Positions 52,606 through 61,576 of a stretch of 64,000 bases of DNA are shown in pieces. The translations under genes were made by a program, and so were the position numbers. The notes beneath the pieces were generated by a model that worked only from the letters and a program-made list of their open reading frames with translations, did not search any database and was not told the origin of the DNA. The first letter of the stretch is position 1. Each line of letters starts with the position of its first letter. This stretch comes from Candidatus Ichthyocystis sparus (GTDB lineage Bacteria > Pseudomonadota > Gammaproteobacteria > Burkholderiales > 2013Ark19i): contig NZ_FKII01000042.1 of assembly GCF_900078745.1 (NCBI RefSeq), positions 62,001 through 126,000 of the forward strand. Reading direction: 5' to 3'.

Positions 52606-54409
52606 GGAACTTTTCCCAGTACTGATACAATAGTACCCCACCAAACACAGAAAATATAGCTAGTGACAAACTCAAACTATTCCACGTATTCACCAAATAA
52701 AAGAAAATCCCGCCAAATAGTATGGCAAAAACTGACCTAAGAGAATAAAGATTGCTCATCAAATTATCATGATTGTATGACACATCTATAAACATGCTGG
52801 TAATAAGGCTTAAAGTGAAAATCTGAGCATCACGAGACAAAAAATTTACCCAAAATCCAGATAAAATAGGAATACAAAGAAGAAATATTCCCAAAATAGA
52901 AAATAACAAGCGCCTAAGAATAAGATTATTATTAAGATATGAGAAAAAACTTACTAGACAAGCTAAAACAATAAACCATACTGATAGAAAATGAGATGTC
53001 TGGTAGAACAAGATCCAGCTTAACCCACCACCTGCAAAACAAAAAAACAAAACAATCAAGGGGGGGCTTGCATGAAAAAAGCTAGTATAGCTTTTGGCAG
53101 GAACCATAGAGTAGCGCCAAACAGGATTACGGTGAACATATCTCCACAAAAAAAATGATGTAACAAATAGCAACACCGCAGGGAAAAAGCTCAAGTTATC
53201 ATGAGACACACGTTCCAAGAGGACATAAAACAAGGGCACAGGAATGAAAAACCCACCCAAAAGATACTTGATAGGCCAATTCAACGTCTCATTGTGTGGA
53301 ATAATGTACTTAAAAATTTCCTTTTGACTGTCAGGAACCAAAGAAAGAGAATGGCAAAAAAGTCCAACTGCAAATGCCGCTACGGTAGTACCTATAGTAT
53401 GATACTTCCAAAATAACAGTACTCCTATCCAGGACAGCCCCAAAGACAAAAATCCTACAAAGCGACGGGAATACCTATAAGTTACCGTATTAGCTACCAC
53501 TGAACCTAAAGATAAAAATAAAATAATTAGAAACAATACTAAAAATAAAGAATTTAGATTTAACTCCAACATTATGCTTAATTGACAAGACAAAAGCAGA
53601 GTCATCCATCTTAGCTCTGTCATTGGTGCCCATGCCGTTAGCATCGTAATACATCTTGATGTTAGCTTATCCTGGGACTTTGCATCATCAAGTAACTGAT
53701 GACAAGCATCCACTATCTCTGATGAACCCGTGCTATTTTGCAAAACATGGCAGCGTCTTTGCAAAAATGAAAAAATTTCATTTATTGATTGTACTAAAAA
53801 CATTTGTTGCTGAGTTGATTGATCAGAATATCTGGCAGGCACAAAAGCTAATTGAGAAAAATCTCCCTGAGACCAAAAATAAAGGTTGCGTTGATAGCAC
53901 CATCGGCTCAAGCATAAACCTGAATTAATCAAACTCAGAACTAACTCATACAGAACAAAAAACCCGAGAAAAAGTACTACACTTAATACGAGCCACGGCA
54001 CAGAGAAAACATCATTCTCAGTTGAGAAGTATATTTTAAGAAAATACTCCTTATGAGGTGAAGAAGCGCTACCAGAAACTTGTAGCTTAGCCAGTTTATA
54101 GTATTTGGATTCACCTTTTATTGCCGACCAAATAATATGGTGGCCTTCATCTTCTATCTCTACATTAACAAGATCATTTGTAGCAAGTTTTTTAAGTCTA
54201 TTAAGGTATGCCTTCAACATACCTTCTCCACCATTTTCATTAAGTATCATTTCAGATGACCTAATTACTTGTCTAAAAAGTAGATCCCTCTGTGTTTCAA
54301 CAATACGGTTAGAAACAGGTGTCAAAACCACGAAAAGGTACTTGAACAAAAAACTCGTAACTAGCAATGAAATTAAAAAGATGTACACAGTAACACGTGA
54401 CACTCTCAT
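52595..54409 (-). CDS. Polytopic membrane protein of unknown function, next to phosphatase
   Basis: 604 residues. One N-terminal helix (VTVYIFLISLLVTSFLFKYLFV) is followed by an about 110-residue region likely periplasmic, a second helix (VFSVPWLVLSVVLFLGFFVLYELVLSLI), a soluble stretch of about 100 residues, and then roughly eight to ten helices to the end. I recognise no family. The N-terminal part looks like a sensor with a two-helix frame; the C-terminal part resembles polytopic 7TM-like sensor or transporter halves. It ends inside the phosphatase start and begins two bases after the 54412 gene, so the three are translationally coupled. I infer it feeds or modulates the phosphatase. Confidence 0.6.
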   Translation of the reverse strand: MRVSRVTVYIFLISLLVTSFLFKYLFVVLTPVSNRIVETQRDLLFRQVIRSSEMILNENGGEGMLKAYLNRLKKLATNDLVNVEIEDEGHHIIWSAIKGESKYYKLAKLQVSGSASSPHKEYFLKIYFSTENDVFSVPWLVLSVVLFLGFFVLYELVLSLINSGLCLSRWCYQRNLYFWSQGDFSQLAFVPARYSDQSTQQQMFLVQSINEIFSFLQRRCHVLQNSTGSSEIVDACHQLLDDAKSQDKLTSRCITMLTAWAPMTELRWMTLLLSCQLSIMLELNLNSLFLVLFLIILFLSLGSVVANTVTYRYSRRFVGFLSLGLSWIGVLLFWKYHTIGTTVAAFAVGLFCHSLSLVPDSQKEIFKYIIPHNETLNWPIKYLLGGFFIPVPLFYVLLERVSHDNLSFFPAVLLFVTSFFLWRYVHRNPVWRYSMVPAKSYTSFFHASPPLIVLFFCFAGGGLSWILFYQTSHFLSVWFIVLACLVSFFSYLNNNLILRRLLFSILGIFLLCIPILSGFWVNFLSRDAQIFTLSLITSMFIDVSYNHDNLMSNLYSLRSVFAILFGGIFFYLVNTWNSLSLSLAIFSVFGGVLLYQYWEKFHDN

Positions 54410-54411
54410 AA

Positions 54412-55173
54412 TTAATCATCCTCCAAGTGCAGGAGAGACACTTGCGCTTTCCTAAGTCTGCGCCATGCTGCATCGAAACGATCTTGACCCCTTTCCACAA
54501 TAGCCATATCAGGCTCATGAACATTTCTGATATATGGAACAAAAATAAACAAAAAAATTATAGAAGATATAAATATTAATATTGCAAAAACTACACCCAA
54601 CCGAAACCAATATAATGAAAAATGGTAATCGGGAATAATCCATGAAATAGCCATGTGAGTATTTGTGTCTACATGACTTACAGAGCTTAAAACAGGCATG
54701 CCTACAACAAGATGATGCGATGAAATAGTCCGCCAAACATAGGTCTGTAGGTAGATACTACGAAATGCTGCTTCTAACCATTCTGGAGACACATATCTAC
54801 CAACCTCAACAGGATTAAGACTTAAAAAAGTCTTAGCTTCTTTGCTAGATGGATATATTTTGAATATCTCACCATTGTACAAATATGGTGACAATTCACT
54901 TTGGCTATTAACTAGCACTCGCTCAAAGATACTTTTTTTATCAGCATGAGAATCTGATATAGACTGCAAAAAAAAACTCTCCTCCCTGATAAGCTTTGAT
55001 ATGTTAATATAGTTGTCGAATATGTGCATACGCACTTGGTAGAAAAAATTATCAGAAATAAAAACAATAACCGCTGCAGCAAACAACACCATACACACAG
55101 CTATAAATCCAGCTAGTTGGAAAATACTCTTGAACCAAAAACGATCGTAATCTTTCTTTTTCGCAAACCACAT
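54412..55173 (-). CDS. Two-helix membrane protein with periplasmic sensor-like domain
   Basis: 253 residues. After a short basic cytoplasmic start (MWFAKKKDYDRFWFK) comes helix one (IFQLAGFIAVCMVLFAAAVIVFI), about 140 periplasmic residues (QVRMHIFDNYINISKLIREESFFLQSI...SWIIPDYHF), and helix two (FRLGVVFAILIFISSIIFLFIFVPYI), followed by a short charged tail (about 30 residues). The geometry is that of a sensory receptor without an output domain. I recognise no family. ATG 55173 lies four bases after the folA stop; a longer frame reaches into folA but is less likely. Coupling to the next gene is tight. Confidence 0.6.
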   Translation of the reverse strand: MWFAKKKDYDRFWFKSIFQLAGFIAVCMVLFAAAVIVFISDNFFYQVRMHIFDNYINISKLIREESFFLQSISDSHADKKSIFERVLVNSQSELSPYLYNGEIFKIYPSSKEAKTFLSLNPVEVGRYVSPEWLEAAFRSIYLQTYVWRTISSHHLVVGMPVLSSVSHVDTNTHMAISWIIPDYHFSLYWFRLGVVFAILIFISSIIFLFIFVPYIRNVHEPDMAIVERGQDRFDAAWRRLRKAQVSLLHLEDD

Positions 55174-55177
55174 AACC

Positions 55178-55690
55178 TTACCGCCCTCTGAAAACAATCG
55201 GCTTTGGTAAATAGTTGCGATAGCAAACAAAATCAAATTGATAATCAAAATTCGACGCATCGCCTGCTTCGCGGGAATATTCTTGCCAATCAGAAGTTAA
55301 CTCTGGGAAAAATGTATCACCTTTATAATCGCCGTGAATTTCTGTCAAAAATAAATAACTAGCGTACAAAAGACCCCATTTATACAAGCGAGAACCACCT
55401 ATGATAAACATTGGCTTAGCATCATTTACTAGAGCGACCGCATCCTCTGGGGAAGAAACAAACGTCACTCCGTCAATATGATACGAGCGATGCCTAGACG
55501 TCACAACAATCATATCCCTACCTGGAAAGAGATACCCTTTCAGCGACTCCCAGGTAACACGTCCCATCAAAACAGCAGAGCCCCATGTCTTTTTCTTAAA
55601 AAAAGACAAATCAGCAGGAAGGCGCCAAGGAATTTGACCATTATAGCCAATTACACGGTTACGACTACAGCAGGCAATCATAGACAACAC
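55178..55690 (-). CDS. folA: Dihydrofolate reductase
   Basis: FolA reduces dihydrofolate made by ThyA. Motifs: LSMIACCSRNRVIGYNGQIPWRLPADLSFFKKKT (substrate site), VLMGRVTWESL, GRDMIVVTSR, and FIIGGSRLYKWGL. 170 residues. I place the start at GTG 55690 with AAGGGG upstream; an extra GTG at 55696 is possible. It lies 10 bases after the rsmD stop. The order folA then three signalling genes on one strand is unusual. Confidence 0.95.
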   Translation of the reverse strand: MLSMIACCSRNRVIGYNGQIPWRLPADLSFFKKKTWGSAVLMGRVTWESLKGYLFPGRDMIVVTSRHRSYHIDGVTFVSSPEDAVALVNDAKPMFIIGGSRLYKWGLLYASYLFLTEIHGDYKGDTFFPELTSDWQEYSREAGDASNFDYQFDFVCYRNYLPKPIVFRGR

Positions 55691-55699
55691 GACCACCCC

Positions 55700-56251
55700 T
55701 TATGCCAATAGGCTCCAGACGGAACCGAAAACAGACGACACTTTCTTCTCCTTAAGAGGTCGCCAAACACTGCTTAAACGTACAGACTTGGATGATTCAA
55801 TGTAAACGACCGAACCCAAAAGCAACTTTTCCCCTAACAAAGAAACAGACTCTGACAACAAACCGTCCATTCCAAAAGGAGGATCGAGAAAAACGATATC
55901 ACAATGAAGAGAACGGTCCTTAAATTCCCGTAGAAAACTAATTGCATCCTTCTTAAAAATCTTAGTATTGCTCTCTGTTTGTAGGTCCCTAACCGCTCGA
56001 CATATACCAAGTATAGCATGGTGGTTGTTATCGACAAACGTAGCTCCAGCAGCATTACGTGATAGTGCCTCTAGCGCTAAAACACCACTCCCGGCAAATA
56101 AGTCCAGGCAATATAAACCCGAGAGGTTATGTCCTAACCAATTAAAAAGCGTCTCCCTTAACCTAATTGGGGTGGGCCGCACTATAGATTCATTACTAAA
56201 ACGTACTACCCTGCTCTTCCAGTTGCCTCCATTAATAACTAACCTCCCCAC
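55700..56251 (-). CDS. rsmD: 16S rRNA (guanine966-N2)-methyltransferase
   Basis: RsmD methylates G966 of 16S rRNA. Motifs: INGGNWKSRVVRF...RPTPIRLRETLFNWL at the start, LDLFAGSGVLALEALSRNA (SAM-binding) and VFLDPPFG (catalytic DPPY/F motif). 183 residues. It starts at GTG 56251, two bases after the stop of the M16 gene. The neighbourhood with M16 peptidases and ftsY is common. Confidence 0.95.
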   Translation of the reverse strand: MGRLVINGGNWKSRVVRFSNESIVRPTPIRLRETLFNWLGHNLSGLYCLDLFAGSGVLALEALSRNAAGATFVDNNHHAILGICRAVRDLQTESNTKIFKKDAISFLREFKDRSLHCDIVFLDPPFGMDGLLSESVSLLGEKLLLGSVVYIESSKSVRLSSVWRPLKEKKVSSVFGSVWSLLA

Positions 56252-56253
56252 GT

Positions 56254-57627
56254 CTAATTAACCCCACTATCTTCGGTAAACAAACTATCCATACTGTCCT
56301 CTTTGTCAGATTCTTTAGCTTCTTCTCTAGGGGCGGGACCAACAATAGTAGTTGATAAAAGTGATGGCTTTATGTACAGCTTAACTGCCCTACAAACATC
56401 ATCTCTGGTAACTGCTCTAATATGAGAGACATAGGACCCAATCCAATTATAAGAAAGCTGATAGAATCCTATAAGAGATAGAATATGCAAATAACCAATG
56501 TTATCATCCCAGTATAGTGGAAAGCTTCTGATGAGCTGCTCTTTGGCTGAATCAATTTCTAAGTTGGTAAAGCAGTTAGTAATTGTATTATTAAGTTCAT
56601 CATTAACAGCCTGCACAGCCTTAGCAGCTTCAGAAGCTCTGGTCTGTAGGGAAATACCAAACAATCCTTTTCTTTGATAGGGTAACACATAAGATCTGAC
56701 GGAATATGCCAAGCCCTTGTTTTGCCTTATGTTAATTGCCAACCTAGAAGTTAATGGATCACCCCCAAAAGCCTGATTAGCTACTAACAATGGAAAGTAG
56801 TCAGCATCAGCGTAGGAAACAGCTAACCCGCCCATCGCAATATGAGTCTGGTGTGACAAAAAGTCTACCTTCTCCTCACTAGCCATACGCGCCTTTACCT
56901 GTCGCAACCTACATTTGCTACCGCCAGAGGGCAATCCGCTTAGCAAAAGTTTAACTATATTCTCAGCAGCGGACCTAGATACGTTACCAACCATAGCAAT
57001 AGACAAAAATCTTCTCCTATAGTGCTTATTGTAGAAATCTTCTACATCCTTAACAGAAATATCAGAAATACTCTTTTCAGTAGGCATAACTCCATAAGGG
57101 TGGTTGCCATACACCTGCCTATACAGAGATCGCTTAACATAAAACTCAGGAAAGCTCTTATCTGTCTTCAGCTTTGACAACATAATACCCTTATGACGTT
57201 CAACTATACTTGGCAAAAATGATGGATGAGTCAAAAAATCCTCCACCACATTTATAGCATCTCTGACAGAGTCTGGATCAGACAAAGTACGTAGGTAGAT
57301 TATTGCTCGATCAGAATCAACCGTAGTATGGTACAAAGCACCCAGAGAAGAGAATTTATCGGCAATCTGAAGCTCGTCCTCATCTCTAGATCCCATAGAT
57401 AACACAGACGATACTAGGCTAGCTAAACCAGATCTACCCGGAGGATCGTACGCTGATCCGGCAGCAAAGGATAAGGCTATATCAAGTATGGGGGAACGTT
57501 TGGTCTCAGCAAATAATACTGATACCCCACTATCCTTCCAATGCTGTACGCCAGGCGGCGAGGCCTTAGCTATAAAACTAGCACTTACAAACGCCAATAT
57601 AAAAAAACAGCGTGCAGCCCTAGCCAT
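56254..57627 (-). CDS. M16 family zinc peptidase-like protein, inactive partner
   Basis: 457 residues with a signal peptide (FFILAFVSASFIAKA) and M16 fold (SPILDIALSFAAGSAYDPPGRSGLASLVSSVLSMGSRD..., then a second half with AMGGLAVSYADADYFPLLVANQAFGGDPLTSRLAINIRQNKGLAYSVRSY). The metal-binding HxxEH motif is missing (the corresponding place reads GLASLVSSVL), so this is the non-catalytic subunit of a two-gene M16 protease. It lies 26 bases after its partner. It is probably periplasmic; substrate unknown. Confidence 0.88.
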   Translation of the reverse strand: MARAARCFFILAFVSASFIAKASPPGVQHWKDSGVSVLFAETKRSPILDIALSFAAGSAYDPPGRSGLASLVSSVLSMGSRDEDELQIADKFSSLGALYHTTVDSDRAIIYLRTLSDPDSVRDAINVVEDFLTHPSFLPSIVERHKGIMLSKLKTDKSFPEFYVKRSLYRQVYGNHPYGVMPTEKSISDISVKDVEDFYNKHYRRRFLSIAMVGNVSRSAAENIVKLLLSGLPSGGSKCRLRQVKARMASEEKVDFLSHQTHIAMGGLAVSYADADYFPLLVANQAFGGDPLTSRLAINIRQNKGLAYSVRSYVLPYQRKGLFGISLQTRASEAAKAVQAVNDELNNTITNCFTNLEIDSAKEQLIRSFPLYWDDNIGYLHILSLIGFYQLSYNWIGSYVSHIRAVTRDDVCRAVKLYIKPSLLSTTIVGPAPREEAKESDKEDSMDSLFTEDSGVN

Positions 57628-57653
57628 TAGATATCCCCCAAAATTTAATTTCT

Positions 57654-59066
57654 TTATGTACTAGCAACAGTTTCTGAAAAATTTGTTGGCAACTCACCCT
57701 TGGTATCCACATTATTTTGTTTCACCAAATCTGGATTCATTGATGGCCTCAATTCCCCACACACCATTAAAGAACGTTTAAAAAATTTAACAGCAAGCCT
57801 TTGTACATCCTCCTTTTTTACATTCTGAAAAGAGTTATAAAACTCATCCCGTGCGGCCAAATCTCTACCTGAAATAGCAAAATAACCTATGTCAAAAGCC
57901 CTGTTAGATAATGAATCTTGATCAAAAACATACTCAGCATATAATGAACGTTTGGCAGAAGAAATCTCTTTATCTGTAGGACCATTTGTCTGAATATCGC
58001 GAATAACAGACAGTACTAGCTTACGAATCAAGGCCATCTGTGAGCCTTCCTTGGCTACAAGGGAGATCTTAAATAATCCAGGTCCACGACCTATAGGAAC
58101 ATAGTCCACAGATAAAGACTCCAGGAGCTTTTTTTTCTTAATAAGCAAAGTATTCAACCTAGCACCAGGGTAGCCACCCAAAATGTATCCAAGAACCTGT
58201 AAGGCAACCGGGTCTGTAACCGGAACACCAACTGTCCATACGGGAACTACCCAGGCCATAGACATCATGTGAAAGGTCGTGGGCAAATCCAACACAAAAT
58301 AGCGTGCACCACTTTGCTGAATCTCGGGACGAGATCGGCGCACAGGAAGCTCAGTATGTTTAATACCAGAAAAATAGGAACTAACTAAGGCACGAGCATC
58401 CTGTAGGGTGATATCTCCAACTAGAACTAATATAGAATTGTTAGGAGCATACCATGTACTGTACCACTGTCTAATATCATCTATAGTCATTTCATATAAA
58501 TCGGCCCTCCAACCTATAACAGGGTTATGGTAGGGGCTAGTAACAAAAGCTGTGGCATTTAGTTGAACGTCCAAAAGGGCCTTAGGATTATCTTCCAACC
58601 TTAGCCTACGCTCCTCTATTACTATCTGGCGCTCGCGGTCAAAATCATCTTTGCTTAGTATAGCATTCCTCATCCTATCAGCTTCTAATGACAAAACGTA
58701 TCCTAGATCAGAATGATTAACCTTCTCGTAATATACTGTCAGATCCCGGTCAGTGCCAGCATTATATAAAGCTCCTATCATCTTCAATTTATTTATAAAT
58801 TGCTGACCAGGATAGGTAGTTGTACCACGAAACATCATGTGCTCACATGCGTGAGCAATTCCAGTAACACCATTAACCTCATCTATACTTCCAGCCCTAT
58901 AAAATATGGCTAAAGCTATAACAGGTGACTGATCGTCGTGTACAACTATAACTTTCATGCCATTATCTAATGAAAAACTTCCGGATAAATCAGATGAATT
59001 TTCGGCAAACGAAAATGAACTTATTAGCAATGCAAAACAAAATGCAAACACCAACCTAAGTTCCAT
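57654..59066 (-). CDS. M16 family zinc peptidase, catalytic subunit
   Basis: 470 residues. Signal peptide (LVFAFCFALLISSFSFA), then inverted zinc motif HACEH at residues 72-76 with MMFRGTTTYPGQ, and a downstream Glu in the EADRMRNAI segment as the third zinc ligand. The C-terminal half has the M16 substrate-binding fold. It and the 56254 gene form the usual catalytic/non-catalytic pair, acting in the periplasm. I take ATG 59066 because it starts the signal peptide; the frame stays open to 59219. Confidence 0.92.
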   Translation of the reverse strand: MELRLVFAFCFALLISSFSFAENSSDLSGSFSLDNGMKVIVVHDDQSPVIALAIFYRAGSIDEVNGVTGIAHACEHMMFRGTTTYPGQQFINKLKMIGALYNAGTDRDLTVYYEKVNHSDLGYVLSLEADRMRNAILSKDDFDRERQIVIEERRLRLEDNPKALLDVQLNATAFVTSPYHNPVIGWRADLYEMTIDDIRQWYSTWYAPNNSILVLVGDITLQDARALVSSYFSGIKHTELPVRRSRPEIQQSGARYFVLDLPTTFHMMSMAWVVPVWTVGVPVTDPVALQVLGYILGGYPGARLNTLLIKKKKLLESLSVDYVPIGRGPGLFKISLVAKEGSQMALIRKLVLSVIRDIQTNGPTDKEISSAKRSLYAEYVFDQDSLSNRAFDIGYFAISGRDLAARDEFYNSFQNVKKEDVQRLAVKFFKRSLMVCGELRPSMNPDLVKQNNVDTKGELPTNFSETVAST

Positions 59067-59224
59067 CGTAGAATATTCCTGAAAATTAGCAATGCTGTTC
59101 AACGCCACATGTGCGCTCTGATGATAGAATACATCTTTTCCCTTAGACCATACATAAACACACAGCATAGCTAAGGAACCACTTACTTTAGAAATGGTTA
59201 AACTAATCACGGGATACAATGTAA

Positions 59225-60199
59225 ATGTTAAACTTCTTAAGGAAAAGATTCATACCAGATAATAATGGTAACTCAGTAGAAACTAAACCCAATTCATGGA
59301 CTAAACTCAGAAAAAGCCTGAGTTTGACCAGGAAAAAAATTTTTTCCAATCTTAAGAAATTTTGGTCTCAAAATCAGCTAGATACAGACATTTGTGAAAA
59401 ATTAGAGGAAACTCTTATAATGGCCGATTGTGGCCATGAGGCAACACAAGAAATTTTATCTCAAATCAGGAGCGCCTATAGCAAAAATTCAACTCTTACC
59501 ATACACGAATTGCTCCGTGAAATAATACTGGCCCAAGTTTTACCCTTAGAAAAAAAATTCGAGTTGAGTGAGTCACCATCAGTTATCATAGTATGTGGAG
59601 TCAATGGTTCGGGTAAAACGACAACTATAGGCAAATTAGCCAAGTTTTTCCAAAATCAAAGTAAAAGTGTTCTGCTGGCAGCTGGAGACACATTTAGAGC
59701 TGCTGCTGCCGACCAGCTAAATGTTTGGGCCCGTAGCAATCAAGTAAACATGGTTCATCAGGAAAAAGGTGAGCCTGCGTCAATAGTATACGATGCAATT
59801 CAATCAGCTAAAGCAAAGAATATGGATGTCGTAATTGCAGACACTGCAGGTAGGCTATCTACACAAACTCACCTTATGGCGGAACTTGGAAAGGTGGTGC
59901 GCGTAGCAGAAAAATCCCTTGGCAAACCCCCTCAAGAAAAAATTATTATTGTTGACGGCACTATGGGACAAAACGTCATCCGCCAAATCGAGACTTTTAA
60001 CGAGATCATGAAAGGACTATCAGGAATTATAGTAACAAAGTTAGATGGATCAGCAAGAGGAGGCACAATCACATCCATGTCCAAGCGGTTTAACATTCCA
60101 GTGTACTTTATCGGCACCGGGGAAAGCATAGACGATCTGGTGCCATTTAGCGCCAAGGAATACGTAGACGGTCTCCTTGGAACCTGCCATCAAGAGTAA
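59225..60199 (+). CDS. ftsY: Signal recognition particle receptor FtsY
   Basis: FtsY docks ribosome-SRP complexes at the inner membrane. A short charged N-terminus is followed by the N domain and the GTPase domain: VCGVNGSGKTTTIGKLAKFF (G1), GDTFRAAAADQL, VVIADTAGRLSTQ, TKLDGSARGG and IGTGESIDDLVPF. 324 residues, a short version without a long acidic A domain. The G-domain segment usually DATTGQN or DGTTGQN reads DGTMGQN, a mild variation. It is divergent from the M16 genes. Confidence 0.96.
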   Translation: MLNFLRKRFIPDNNGNSVETKPNSWTKLRKSLSLTRKKIFSNLKKFWSQNQLDTDICEKLEETLIMADCGHEATQEILSQIRSAYSKNSTLTIHELLREIILAQVLPLEKKFELSESPSVIIVCGVNGSGKTTTIGKLAKFFQNQSKSVLLAAGDTFRAAAADQLNVWARSNQVNMVHQEKGEPASIVYDAIQSAKAKNMDVVIADTAGRLSTQTHLMAELGKVVRVAEKSLGKPPQEKIIIVDGTMGQNVIRQIETFNEIMKGLSGIIVTKLDGSARGGTITSMSKRFNIPVYFIGTGESIDDLVPFSAKEYVDGLLGTCHQE

Positions 60200-60208
60200 T
60201 GTAAACAT

Positions 60209-60544
60209 TCAAGACTGGCTATCAGGCTTCTTACGCCAAAGATCCTCAAGTGAGTATTGTTCCCTCATCTCATCAACCATTATGTGTACGACTATATCGC
60301 CTATATCTACCAGTATCCAATTACCTTCACTTTCTCCTTCTACTCCAATTATCTGGTACTTATTATCTTTTAATTCCTTAATCAGGTGTCTAGATAAAGC
60401 CTGGGAGTGTCTAGGATTATCAGCAGACGCTACAACCATGCCGTCAAAAATAGTAGGGAAAAGAGAAGTATCTAAAAAAACTACATTTTCAGATTTATTG
60501 CCCTCTAGTACTTTAACTACCAACTGAAGCAACGCTTCTTCCAT
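60209..60544 (-). CDS. rsfS: Ribosomal silencing factor RsfS
   Basis: 111 residues of the DUF143/RsfS family: NVVFLDTSLFPTIFDGMVVASADNPRHSQALSRHLIKELKDN... and GNWILVDIGDIVVHIMVDEMREQYSLEDLW. RsfS binds L14 and blocks joining of subunits in starvation. It follows nadD by 20 bases, the conserved nadD-rsfS pair. GAGGG ribosome site. Its stop is nine bases from the convergent ftsY stop. Confidence 0.95.
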   Translation of the reverse strand: MEEALLQLVVKVLEGNKSENVVFLDTSLFPTIFDGMVVASADNPRHSQALSRHLIKELKDNKYQIIGVEGESEGNWILVDIGDIVVHIMVDEMREQYSLEDLWRKKPDSQS

Positions 60545-60564
60545 TAACGAACCCTCATAGCCTA

Positions 60565-61191
60565 TTATTTATAAATACTGTAAGCGGACACATAGGCAGC
60601 CACTCCTGGGGGTAAACCAGGACAACTTCCAATTTCACGAATCTTATCCTTCACAAAACTTGAAGATACGTCAAAGGAAACCATAGGAACATCCAAAACT
60701 GCACCGTAATACTGTCCGTAAAATAAACACCTCTGTCTCTTGCGCCATAAAGATAGAACTGGATCTAATAGACACTTACCCAACCCATATCTAGGAACGA
60801 CAGCCAAATTAACCTCATTTAAAATGTCAATACCATTCTTCCAAGTTCCTATTCCAGAAAAGCTATCCCACCCTAGCACCAACGTTAATGGAAAATCATA
60901 TCCTAAATCACCCCTTAATGCGCGAACGGTTTCTATGGTATAAGTAATACCATCATTGTAGGCCTCGTGAAGGCTGATCTCATGTCCGGGAAGCTGTAAA
61001 ACGGCCTTCGATAGCATAGATAATCTGTGGTTAATGGGAGCGTTAATGGCGCTCTTTTGCCAAGGATGTCCGGCTGGCATCCAAATCATCCTAGAAAAAG
61101 AACACGCAATTTGAACCGCACGGGCAACAGCGCAATGTCCTTCATGAACTGGATCAAAAGTACCACCAAAAATACCTACATGTGTTCGCAT
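60565..61191 (-). CDS. nadD: Nicotinate-nucleotide adenylyltransferase
   Basis: NadD adenylates nicotinate mononucleotide in NAD synthesis. Motifs: VGIFGGTFDPVHEGHCAVARA (TxGH site), WMPAGHPWQKS, LVLGWDSFSGIGTWKN and the end SSSFVKDKIREIG. ATG 61191 gives 208 residues with MRTHVGIFGGTF at the start, the family norm; ATG 61200 and longer versions are possible. A perfect inverted repeat lies about 55-80 bases upstream (61247-61271). Confidence 0.95.
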   Translation of the reverse strand: MRTHVGIFGGTFDPVHEGHCAVARAVQIACSFSRMIWMPAGHPWQKSAINAPINHRLSMLSKAVLQLPGHEISLHEAYNDGITYTIETVRALRGDLGYDFPLTLVLGWDSFSGIGTWKNGIDILNEVNLAVVPRYGLGKCLLDPVLSLWRKRQRCLFYGQYYGAVLDVPMVSFDVSSSFVKDKIREIGSCPGLPPGVAAYVSAYSIYK

Positions 61192-61246
61192 GATATGCAT
61201 TGTCCGATAGTAAGCAACAAATAATACATGCTCAACTATAAAGCAC

Positions 61247-61271
61247 AATGTGTTACATCACGTAACACATT
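61247..61271. promoter_or_regulatory. Perfect 10-bp inverted repeat upstream of nadD
   Basis: AATGTGTTAC (61247-61256) and GTAACACATT (61262-61271) are exact reverse complements with spacer ATCAC. No T-run follows on either strand, so it is more like an operator or RNA stem than a terminator. It sits about 55 bases upstream of the chosen nadD start. I do not recognise the binding protein. Confidence 0.6.
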
Positions 61272-61576
61272 AGCAAACAATGTAGCTAATACACCATAAC
61301 TAAATTGCTAATATTAAGCTGAAGGAAATATTTATTAATACAGTAGATGCAATTCATATTTTTGACGCAAGCACATTTTTTGCCTCATACTCGAGAACTG
61401 TTAAATAAACTGCAAGCATAAGTACGACAACGGATCTAATAAAAGTAATGAGCAAAGTCGCATAATCTGCACTAACACTCGCAGCAATTGTCATCTAGAA
61501 TGTTAGCATACAGAGTGGATGCCACCAGGGTGGAATAGCAATAGATGTGTATAGTAGTTAACGGGAGGGTGTTGCC
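61272..61576. other. Intergenic region between nadD and the Inc-like gene
   Basis: No further gene was found in this AT-rich stretch. It must carry the promoter of the Inc-like gene (rightward) and part of the nadD control region. A strong GGAGGG (61563-61568) is the ribosome site for GTG 61577. No operator was recognised. Confidence 0.4.

Noticed and set aside
56254-57627. Second active M16 protease
   Set aside because: HxxEH is missing; it is the non-catalytic partner usual in such gene pairs, so not a mutation of interest.
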